Shown here in pieces: positions 24,937-32,590 of a DNA stretch of 64,000 bases; position 1 is the first letter of the stretch, and each line of letters opens with the position of its first letter. Position numbers and translations under genes: made by a program. This DNA comes from CADEED01 sp964444835. GTDB lineage: Bacteria > Pseudomonadota > Gammaproteobacteria > Steroidobacterales > Steroidobacteraceae. Below the pieces are notes generated by a model. That model did no database searches. It worked only from the letters and a program-made list of their open reading frames with translations, and was not told the origin of the DNA. The stretch is taken from positions 1-64,000 of the forward strand of contig CAYUIT010000014.1 in the NCBI GenBank assembly GCA_964444835.1, read 5' to 3'.

Positions 24937-27435
24937 ATGAAATCGGTACGACTGACATCCTCGATCTCAATGTTCCGCCAGTGGGCGGGCGTGCTTGCCG
25001 CGACGGCCATCCTGGCTGCGTGCTCGAGCAGCGGCGCGCCCACGGAGGAAAACCCCATCACGGTGGCTCCGCCGGTGTCTGACTACACCGGTCCTGCGCC
25101 GGCGAATGCCGACGTGCAGGCCTTCAAGATCAACGTGTGGGACAACATCAAAGCTAACAACCGCTGCGGTAGCTGCCACGGCGCCGGCGGCCAATCGCCC
25201 ACGTTCGCGCGTAATGACGACGTGAACTTGGCGTACCAGGCCGTCAACGCGATCGTGAACCTTTCGCAGCCTGACCAATCGCGCATGGTGACCAAGGTCA
25301 CGGGTGGCCATAACTGCTGGGAAACCAGCACCGCGCAATGCGGCGACTTGCTGACGCGCTGGATTCGCGCGTGGGCGGGTGCCACGGCGGGTGGTGGCGG
25401 TAAGGTGATCAACCTCGTCGCGCCGCCTAACAAGGACGTCGGCTCGAGCCGTACGTTCCCGTCGAGCTCCGCGCTGTTCGCTTCGACGGTGTATCCGTTG
25501 CTGCGGACGGTCCCGGGCACCTCGACGCCGAACTGCGCGCGCTGCCACGCGCCGAATGCGGCCGTGCCGCAGAAGCCGTTCTTCGCGTCGAACAACGTGG
25601 ATGAGGCATACGCCGACGCGCGTGCCGTCATCAACCTCGATACGCCGAACGCTTCGCGCCTCTACGTGCGCCTGCGCAACGAGTTCCACAACTGCTGGGG
25701 CAATTGCGACGCCAACGCGGCCGACATGCTCGCCGCACTCACCGCGTTCCAGAACGGCGTGCCGCTCACGCAGATCGATCCGTCGCTCGTCGTGTCGAAG
25801 GCCCTGACGTTGTACGACGGTACGGTGGCTGCCGGTGGCAACCGTTACGAAGCCAACGTCATTGCGCTCTACGAGTTCAAGACGGGCATGGGCAACACGA
25901 TCTTCGATACCTCGGGTGTCGAGCCCGCGCTGAACCTCACGATGTCGGGTGACATCGGCTGGGTCGGTGGTTGGGGTGTGAACGTCAAAGCCACGGGCAA
26001 GGCCCAGGGCGCTGCGTCGACCTCGAAGAAGTTGTCGGATCTCATCAAGTCGACGGGCGAGTTCTCGTTCGAAGTGTGGGCCGTCAACGGCAACGTGATG
26101 CAGGAAGACGCCTACATCGTCAGCTACTCGGCCGGTGCGATGGCGCGCAACGCGACGCTGTCGCAGCGCGAGTATCAATACGAGGCCTTTACGCGTAGCG
26201 ACAGGACGGGTGCCAACGGTAACCCGACGTTGCTGACGCGTGCGGCGGACGAAGACGCGCAGGCGTCGCTGCAGCACGTCGTGCTCACGTATAGCCCGGT
26301 CACGGGTCGCCGCTTGTACGTCAACGGTGTCGATACCGGCGACGTCGATGCCCAAGGCGGCGGCAGCTTGCGCGATTGGGACGATACGTTCGCGCTCGTG
26401 CTCGGCAACGAAACGTCTAACAACCGTCAGTGGACGGGTATCCTGCGCCTGGTCGCGGTGCATAACCGCGCGCTGACGCCGGAGCAGATTCGGCAGAACT
26501 TCGAGGCCGGCGTCGGCGAGCGGTATTTCCTGCTCTTCAACGTCAGCGACCTCGTGAACGTGCCGCAGTCCTACATGATGTTCGAAGCGTCGATCTTGGA
26601 CAGCTTCGGCTACGTGTTCCAGAAGCCGACCTTCATTAACTTGGACGCGAACGCGCCCGCGCCGAACTTCGAAATCGAAGGTATGCGGATCGGCGTGAAC
26701 GGGACCGAGATGAAGTCCGGTCAGGCCTACATCCCGCTGAAGCGCACGATCAACAGCTCCAACTATGTTGCGGGCACGGGCGCCAAGCTCACGGATCACG
26801 GTACGGTGGTGCCGCTCGAGAAGGGTCCGGATGCCGACCTGTTCTTCTTGACCTTCGACAAGATTGCGGCGCGCACGCATACGCGCACTGAGCCTGCGCC
26901 GGTACCGCCGACGCCGGTTCCGGATAGCCAGATTCCGGCGCAGTCGGATGTGGGCTTGCGGACCTTCGATGAGCTCAACATGACGCTGTCGAAGATCACG
27001 GGTGTGCCGATGACGAACGCCGCGGTCGCGCAAACCTACGCGACCGTCAAGCAGGCGCTGCCGACGATCGAGTCGCTCGGCACGTTCGGTCCGTCGCAAC
27101 AGACTGGTCTGGCGCAGCTCGCGATTCAGTACTGCAACCAGATGGTGCAGGACGACGCGTTGCGCACCCAGTTCTTCGGTGCGATGAACTTAGGCACGCC
27201 GGCAGCAACCTTCTTCGGCGGTGCGGGTCGCCAGCAAGTCATTGATGCGCTGCTCGCGAAGGGTGTCGGCTCGGGCCTCAGCACCCAGCCGAACACGCAG
27301 ATCGAAGCAGAGTTGAATTCACTCATCGACAGACTCACCGCGGGCGCGGCCGGTACGCAAACCGGACGCACGGCGGTCGTGACGACAGCAACGTGCGCCG
27401 CCGTCCTCGGCAGTGCCACGACGCTCATTCAATAG
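24937..27435 (+). CDS. diheme LamG-domain lipoprotein
   Basis: 832 aa from the ATG at 24937, with GAGGGAG just upstream. Lipobox AATAILAAC near residue 28. Two c-type heme motifs, CGSCH (residue 77) and CARCH (residue 200), each sit in a repeated ~120-residue unit that ends with a conserved NCW segment, so the two units look like an internal duplication. A LamG/concanavalin-like domain follows at about 310-530 (VIALYEFKTGMGNTIFDTSG, HVVLTYSPVTGRRLYVNG, LRLVAVHNRALTPEQI). LamG domains bind carbohydrate or protein ligands. Probably surface- or periplasm-exposed and electron-carrying. Confidence 0.8.
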   Translation: MKSVRLTSSISMFRQWAGVLAATAILAACSSSGAPTEENPITVAPPVSDYTGPAPANADVQAFKINVWDNIKANNRCGSCHGAGGQSPTFARNDDVNLAYQAVNAIVNLSQPDQSRMVTKVTGGHNCWETSTAQCGDLLTRWIRAWAGATAGGGGKVINLVAPPNKDVGSSRTFPSSSALFASTVYPLLRTVPGTSTPNCARCHAPNAAVPQKPFFASNNVDEAYADARAVINLDTPNASRLYVRLRNEFHNCWGNCDANAADMLAALTAFQNGVPLTQIDPSLVVSKALTLYDGTVAAGGNRYEANVIALYEFKTGMGNTIFDTSGVEPALNLTMSGDIGWVGGWGVNVKATGKAQGAASTSKKLSDLIKSTGEFSFEVWAVNGNVMQEDAYIVSYSAGAMARNATLSQREYQYEAFTRSDRTGANGNPTLLTRAADEDAQASLQHVVLTYSPVTGRRLYVNGVDTGDVDAQGGGSLRDWDDTFALVLGNETSNNRQWTGILRLVAVHNRALTPEQIRQNFEAGVGERYFLLFNVSDLVNVPQSYMMFEASILDSFGYVFQKPTFINLDANAPAPNFEIEGMRIGVNGTEMKSGQAYIPLKRTINSSNYVAGTGAKLTDHGTVVPLEKGPDADLFFLTFDKIAARTHTRTEPAPVPPTPVPDSQIPAQSDVGLRTFDELNMTLSKITGVPMTNAAVAQTYATVKQALPTIESLGTFGPSQQTGLAQLAIQYCNQMVQDDALRTQFFGAMNLGTPAATFFGGAGRQQVIDALLAKGVGSGLSTQPNTQIEAELNSLIDRLTAGAAGTQTGRTAVVTTATCAAVLGSATTLIQ

Positions 27436-27452
27436 GCGAGGGAGATCGAGAC

Positions 27453-29063
27453 ATGATCATTCGCAAAAAGGGTCCCCGTCAGCTCGGTTTGGACGAGCCG
27501 ATTCGGCACCAAGAAAGCCACAAGCGACCGGTCTCCCGTCGCGACTTCATCGCGCAGGGTATGCGCACCGGCCCAGCGGTCATCGCTGCACCATCGCTGC
27601 TGGCGATGATGCTCGGTCCGCAGGCCGCGCAAGCTGCACTGTCTGGCGATCTCGCCGTGTTACGCGGCCCCTGCGGCATTCAGAACGGTGCCGGTAAGAT
27701 CCCGTTCATCGCCTTCGATCTCGCAGGCGGTGCCAACATGTTCGGCTCCGAGGCCTTGATCGGCGGACCCGGTGGTCCGCTCGATTTCCTCTCGACCGGT
27801 GCCTACGCGCGCTTGGGCCTGCCAGGCGACATGGTGCCGAACGCACCGAACGCTGCGAGCGCCACTAACAACTTCATCAACACCGAGTTTGGTCTGCCGT
27901 GGCATTCCGACGGCGGCATGCTCCGCGGTATGTTGATGGAGACGTCAGTTGCAACCCGCGCACTGACCAACGGCGCGACGATTGCGGCGCGGTCGGAGAA
28001 CGACACGGGCAACAACCCGCACAATCCGATGTACGGCATCAACAAGGCTGGCGCGGATGGTGGCTTGCTCACGTTGATCGGCTCACGCGCGTCGGATTCG
28101 GGCGGCAACTCCATGGCGCCCGTCATGATGATCGATCCTGCCAAGCGGCCGACCAAGGTCGACCGCGCGAGCGACGTGACGGGTCTCGTCGACACGGGCG
28201 AACTCGGCACGCTGTTCAGCGATTCGAACGATGCGATTGCGGTGCTCGAGTCGATCACGCGCATCAGCCACCGTAAGGTGGACTTGTCGGCGATCAATCC
28301 GAAGCTCTCGACGCCTGCCGATAACGCGGCGCTGAAGGAGCTCGTCCGTTGCGGCTACTTGAAGTCGGCCGACCTCGCGGATCGCTTCCGTACACCGTCG
28401 GCGCTCAACCCGGATCTCGATCCGAACATCGTGGGCCCGACCGGCATCTGGACGCAGGCTGAGTACGATGGCGATGGCGAGTTCCGCAAGACGGCGGCCG
28501 TCATGAAGATGGTGATCGAGGGCTATGCCGGTGCCGGCACGATCACGATGGGCGGTTACGACTATCACGGCCAAGGCCGTGCCACGGGCGAAGTGCGCAA
28601 CTTCCGCGCCGGGCGCTGCATCGGTGCGTGCCTCGAGTACGCGGCCCGGCGCAACAAGCCGCTGATGATCTATATCTTCAGCGATGGCTCGTTGTCGGCG
28701 AACGGTACCGTGGATAACACGGTCGACGGTCGCGGCAAGTTCATGTGGGCGAGCGACAACCAATCGACTGCAGGATCGATCATCCTGGTGTTCAACCCAG
28801 CAGGGCGGCCGACGTTGCGTTCGCCGTCGCGCATGCAATTGGGCCATTTCAGCCCCGACGGTGCTGTCGTCACGAGTTCGAGCCCGGCCGCTAACTCAGT
28901 GAATCTGCTAGTGGAAACGGTGGTACTCAACTACATGGCGTTGCATGGCGAGGAGGGTCAGTTCTCGAATCGCTTCCCGCAGAACGGCTTGGGTAGCACG
29001 GCCTTGCGTGACAGCCTGATGTTGTTCTCGCCGATCGTGAACGGCACGATCCCTGTCACCTAG
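27453..29063 (+). CDS. Tat-exported DUF1501-like protein
   Basis: 536 aa from the ATG at 27453, with GAGGGAG upstream. Twin-arginine-type leader: SRRDFIAQGMRTGPAVIAAPSLLAMMLGPQAAQA. The body has GGYDYHGQGRATGEVRNFRAGR and KFMWASDNQSTAG, in keeping with DUF1501, a relative of sulfatase/alkaline-phosphatase-fold proteins. DUF1501 genes typically pair with cytochrome-containing DUF1800/DUF1588-type partners in planctomycetes and proteobacteria; their substrate is unknown. Third gene of this operon. Tat export suggests a folded, perhaps metal-loaded, protein crossing into the periplasm. Confidence 0.75.
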   Translation: MIIRKKGPRQLGLDEPIRHQESHKRPVSRRDFIAQGMRTGPAVIAAPSLLAMMLGPQAAQAALSGDLAVLRGPCGIQNGAGKIPFIAFDLAGGANMFGSEALIGGPGGPLDFLSTGAYARLGLPGDMVPNAPNAASATNNFINTEFGLPWHSDGGMLRGMLMETSVATRALTNGATIAARSENDTGNNPHNPMYGINKAGADGGLLTLIGSRASDSGGNSMAPVMMIDPAKRPTKVDRASDVTGLVDTGELGTLFSDSNDAIAVLESITRISHRKVDLSAINPKLSTPADNAALKELVRCGYLKSADLADRFRTPSALNPDLDPNIVGPTGIWTQAEYDGDGEFRKTAAVMKMVIEGYAGAGTITMGGYDYHGQGRATGEVRNFRAGRCIGACLEYAARRNKPLMIYIFSDGSLSANGTVDNTVDGRGKFMWASDNQSTAGSIILVFNPAGRPTLRSPSRMQLGHFSPDGAVVTSSSPAANSVNLLVETVVLNYMALHGEEGQFSNRFPQNGLGSTALRDSLMLFSPIVNGTIPVT

Positions 29064-29109
29064 CGCGGCTGCCCACCAGCGGCACGGCGACTCGTGCCGC
29101 GCCCCAACG

Positions 29110-29160
29110 GGAGCGTCGCTGTGTTGCGTTTGTCGCGACACGCCGACGCTCCTTCTCGTT
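29110..29160 (+). terminator. long hairpin after the DUF1501 gene
   Basis: GGAGCGTCG (29110-29118) pairs with CGACGCTCC (29144-29152), with further pairing of the inner TGTGTTGCG and CGCGACACG segments. A pyrimidine-rich TTCTCGTTT follows. It is placed to end the heme-motif operon before the second tlpA gene. Confidence 0.55.
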
Positions 29161-29359
29161 TCGGCGACAAAAAATGTGCGCTGGTTCATGCGCTTACAAT
29201 CTCATCTCGGAAGTGCGTTCGTTGACATTGTTAAGTTCTCTGTGCGAGTTTTGTTGCGCTTGGGAACGGCATGCGAAACGCGCGGTCAACGGAAGCACCG
29301 GGGCGTCTCGATGAACGCTGTTTTTTGTGGACGAAGTGGCTGAAGGGTTCGACTTGGGC

Positions 29360-29878
29360 ATGCCGCGATATCGATTGATTGCATGGGCGGCGTGGCTGGT
29401 CACGACGATGCTCGTGGCTATGCCGACGGTACAGGCAGCCGAGCGGCACGCGTTGTTAGGCGCACCCGCGCCGGAGTTTGCGGCGCGCGCCACCAACGGA
29501 CGCAACTTTCGGTTGTCCGAGCATCGCGGCGACGTCGTGGTCGTCAGTTTCTGGAGCGGACGGTGCAATACGTGCCGCGGGCAGTTGGCGGCGCTCGAGC
29601 GCATCTCCCGCACCTATGCGAGTGTCGGATTGGTGGTTGTTAGCTTGAACCTCGATGACAACATCAAGCGCGCGCAAGAGTTCGCCAACGCCCAGAATGT
29701 AACTTTCGCGTTGTCGGTGGAGCCTGCTAAGGACGTGGGGCGGCAATATGCCGTCGATACGCTGCCGATGACTTTTTTTGTGGATCGCGCGGGTAACGTG
29801 CGCCGTGTGCGGCGCGAGTGGAAGCCGCAGGACGAGAATTCGTACGTGCGCGAGTTGCGCGTGCTGCTCAATGAGTGA
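29360..29878 (+). CDS. second TlpA-like periplasmic thioredoxin
   Basis: 172 aa from the ATG at 29360; an upstream in-frame GTG is possible. Signal peptide LIAWAAWLVTTMLVAMPTVQAAE. Redoxin fold with active site FWSGRCNTCRGQL: CNTC, not the CGPC of the other TlpA, and Gly-Arg replaces the usual Thr-Trp before the first Cys, so the redox potential may differ. Cis-proline in DTLPMTFFVDRAG. It lies between the heme-motif operon and the TolQR/TonB-like operon, 36 bases before the latter. Confidence 0.87.
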   Translation: MPRYRLIAWAAWLVTTMLVAMPTVQAAERHALLGAPAPEFAARATNGRNFRLSEHRGDVVVVSFWSGRCNTCRGQLAALERISRTYASVGLVVVSLNLDDNIKRAQEFANAQNVTFALSVEPAKDVGRQYAVDTLPMTFFVDRAGNVRRVRREWKPQDENSYVRELRVLLNE

Positions 29879-29914
29879 GACCCGGGATCCCGGGCTGGAA
29901 TCGGATACAAACTT

Positions 29915-30616
29915 ATGAAGAGAACGCTACTGGTGATGATGTGCATGGCGCTCGCCTGGACGAGCGGCGTGGCACGAGCGCAAACGGAGGCAACGCCGCC
30001 GCCGCCACCGGCGACCGCGGAGTCGGCCCCGGCCGATCCGGCTGCGCCGACTGCCGCCGCACCAGAAGCCACCGAAGTCGCGCAGCCAGCCGACTCGGCG
30101 CCGGGCGCAGAGGGAGCGACGGATGAGGCCGCCCCCGGCACCGCCGCACCCAGCGAGCCGACAGAGGATACGCGGGGGCTCGACGAGCAGATCCAGCAGC
30201 TAAAGCAGGATGTCGTCGATCTCAACAAGGATTTGTTTGTACTCGAAGAAGAACTGCTGTTCCCAGCGAACACGCAGGTCGCGGTGTTCATTTCGATGGA
30301 CGTCGGCGAGTTCTTTGCGCTCGATTCGATCCAGATCAAAGTCGATAACAAGGAAGTCGCTAACTACCTGTACACGCCGCGCGAAGCTGAGGCTTTGCTG
30401 AAAGGTGGCGTGCATCGCATCTACGTGGGTAATTTGAAGGTGGGCGAGCATGAGCTCGTGGCCTTCTTCAACGGCAAGGGGCCTAACAATCGCGAGTACC
30501 GTCGCGGCGCCAACCTGAAGTTCGAAAAGAGCGTCGGCGCCAAGTATTTGGAACTCAAGATCACCGACCGTGCGCGGCGTGCCCAGCCCGAGTTTGCGAT
30601 CAAGGATTGGGAATAA
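29915..30616 (+). CDS. periplasmic coiled-coil protein of the TolQR/AgmX operon
   Basis: 233 aa. Signal peptide to about residue 23, an Ala/Pro/Glu low-complexity linker at 24-85, a short coiled coil at about 88-115 (LDEQIQQLKQDVVDLNKDLFVLEEELL), then a compact beta-rich domain (VAVFISMDVGEFFALDSIQIKVDNKEV; HRIYVGNLKVGEHELVAFFNG). I do not recognise a characterised family. First gene of the operon with TPR proteins and proton-channel genes, so probably a structural subunit in the periplasm. Confidence 0.72.
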   Translation: MKRTLLVMMCMALAWTSGVARAQTEATPPPPPATAESAPADPAAPTAAAPEATEVAQPADSAPGAEGATDEAAPGTAAPSEPTEDTRGLDEQIQQLKQDVVDLNKDLFVLEEELLFPANTQVAVFISMDVGEFFALDSIQIKVDNKEVANYLYTPREAEALLKGGVHRIYVGNLKVGEHELVAFFNGKGPNNREYRRGANLKFEKSVGAKYLELKITDRARRAQPEFAIKDWE

Positions 30617-30625
30617 CGAGCTCCG

Positions 30626-32590
30626 ATGCGCGTGCGACGCTGGCATGGATGGATGGCGGGCCTGCTCGCTGCGATGGCAGCGGGTGGTGTCGTTGCCAAA
30701 GATCCCGACCCTAACAAGCTTACGCCTATCAAAGTGCGCGACCTGCACTACGGCGACGTGTTGTTCTACTTCTATCAAGGGCAAGATTTCGAGGCGCTCA
30801 CACGCTTGAACGCCTATAAGCAGTGGAATCGCACGCCGAATCACGATGCAGAATCTGAGCTGCTGCTCGGCGGTCTGTACCTCTCGCTCGGCATGCACAA
30901 TGAAGCCGGCGCGCGGTTCGAGCGATTGTTGACACAGAATGTCCCGTTGTCGGTGCGTAACCGTGCCTGGTTTTATCTCGGCAAGATTTGGTATTCGCGC
31001 GGCTACCTCGAGCGGGCCGAGCGGGCGATTGCGGCCGTGCAAGGCCAGCTCACGCCGGATCTTGAGGCGGAACGCCTGCATCTGCTCGTCAATGTGTTGA
31101 TGCGGCAAGAGCGTTTCGATGAAGCGATTCAGCTGCTCAACAGTTGGCGCTCGCGCGACGATCAGCGCGATTGGCTCGCCTACGCCGAGTACAACTTGGG
31201 TGTCGCCTTGGTGCGCAAAGGGCTGGTGGCCGAGGCGGATCCGATTCTGACGCGCGTCGGCACGATGCAATCCGGCCGGCGCGAAATGAAAGCGCTGCGC
31301 GATCGCGCCAATCTGGCGCTCGGCTTCGCCTACTTGCAGTCGGATCAGGCAGCGCTTGCCCGCACACCGCTTGAACGCGTACGGCTCAACGGGCCGTATT
31401 CAACAAAGGCATTGCTCGGCGTCGGTTGGGCCGATGCGGCCGATGGCGACTTCACCAAAGCGCTTACGCCGTGGCTCGAGTTGCGCGATCGCAGCTTGCT
31501 CGACTCTGCTGTGCAAGAGGCTTACCTCGCCATTCCGTATGCGTTTCGCAAACTGGGCGCAAACGCGCAGGCTGCTGAGGCGTATGAGATTGCGCTGCGC
31601 TCATTCGACACGGAGGCGGCGACGATCGATAAGTCGATCGAAAAGATTCAAACCAGCCAATTGCTCGACCAGTTAGTCTCGCAAGACGATCGCCAGCAGT
31701 ACGGTTGGTTTTGGCAATTGCGGCAATTGCCAGATGCGGCCGAGTCGCGCTACCTCTACCCGCTACTCGCCAGCCACGACTTCCAAGAGGGCTTGAAGAA
31801 CTACCGTGACCTGGGCTTCATGGGCCTGACGCTGGATCGGTGGACCGACAGCCTCGTGGCGTTCGACAACATGATCGACACACGGGAGCGCGCCTATGCG
31901 GAGCGCCTGCCGCGCACCGATGCGCTGCTGGCAACGGGCGCTGCGGATGCGATGCGTTCGCAACGCGACTCTTTGTCGAGTGAACTTGACCGCATCGAAC
32001 AGACTAACGACTTTGCGGCACTCGGTAGTGCCGAACAGCGCGGTCAATGGGCGCGGATTACCCGCATCGAAGCTGCGCTTGCGGAGGCGCCTGCCGACGA
32101 GGAGAACGCGGAGCTGCGCGACAAGGCGCGCCTCATCAAAGGCGTGCTCTATTGGAATTTGGCGGAGTCGTTCAAGGCGCGTGTGTGGAACCAACGCCGT
32201 ACGATTCGCGATCTCGATCAAGCCTTGCGCGAGGCCGACAACCGCTGGGTCCGCGTCAAGAATGCGCGCAATGCCGTACCTAACAACACGGGCGGATTCG
32301 ACGCGCGGCTGAGCACGTTGAAGGAACGCCTCGATGCGCTGACCGTGCGTCTGGTCGAGATGCAAGCGCGCCAGAACAATCTGTTGGAGAACATGGCAAT
32401 CGCTCAGCTGGACGCCCAGAAAGAGCGCCTCGCGACCTACCAAGTGCAGGCACGCTTCGAATTGGCGTCGATTTACGATCAAGTGGCGAACCCGGCGCCG
32501 CCGTCGGCAGCGCCAGAAGTGCCGCAAGCGCCTGCGCCAGACGCTGCCGCGCCTCAAACCGCTGAGCCGCAAGCGGAGACGCCGCGATGA
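30626..32590 (+). CDS. periplasmic TPR protein
   Basis: 654 aa. Signal peptide MAGLLAAMAAGGVVA. Tetratricopeptide-like helices run through about residues 45-400 (SELLLGGLYLSLGMHNEAGARFERLL, RNRAWFYLGKIWYSRGYLERAERAI). The C-terminal ~150 residues are charged and helical (RLSTLKERLDALTVRLVEMQARQ), with an Ala/Pro tail. In size and position it resembles the GltE/AgnA-type TPR proteins of myxobacterial machines. Its stop overlaps the next start (ATGA). Confidence 0.82.
   Translation: MRVRRWHGWMAGLLAAMAAGGVVAKDPDPNKLTPIKVRDLHYGDVLFYFYQGQDFEALTRLNAYKQWNRTPNHDAESELLLGGLYLSLGMHNEAGARFERLLTQNVPLSVRNRAWFYLGKIWYSRGYLERAERAIAAVQGQLTPDLEAERLHLLVNVLMRQERFDEAIQLLNSWRSRDDQRDWLAYAEYNLGVALVRKGLVAEADPILTRVGTMQSGRREMKALRDRANLALGFAYLQSDQAALARTPLERVRLNGPYSTKALLGVGWADAADGDFTKALTPWLELRDRSLLDSAVQEAYLAIPYAFRKLGANAQAAEAYEIALRSFDTEAATIDKSIEKIQTSQLLDQLVSQDDRQQYGWFWQLRQLPDAAESRYLYPLLASHDFQEGLKNYRDLGFMGLTLDRWTDSLVAFDNMIDTRERAYAERLPRTDALLATGAADAMRSQRDSLSSELDRIEQTNDFAALGSAEQRGQWARITRIEAALAEAPADEENAELRDKARLIKGVLYWNLAESFKARVWNQRRTIRDLDQALREADNRWVRVKNARNAVPNNTGGFDARLSTLKERLDALTVRLVEMQARQNNLLENMAIAQLDAQKERLATYQVQARFELASIYDQVANPAPPSAAPEVPQAPAPDAAAPQTAEPQAETPR

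Noticed and set aside
24967..27099. 710-codon minus-strand open frame opposite the LamG/heme gene
   Set aside because: It is a GC-rich shadow. The plus frame has a signal peptide, heme motifs, a LamG domain and an upstream ribosome site; the minus frame is Arg/His-rich with no domain.
23750..29063. Recent transfer of the LamG/DUF1501 genes from planctomycetes
   Set aside because: Base and codon use look like the rest of the window, and no mobility genes, tRNA or direct repeats flank the genes.
30200..31270. 356-codon minus frame opposite the start of the TolQR operon
   Set aside because: Antisense shadow; plus frames have signal peptides, TPR motifs and coupled starts.
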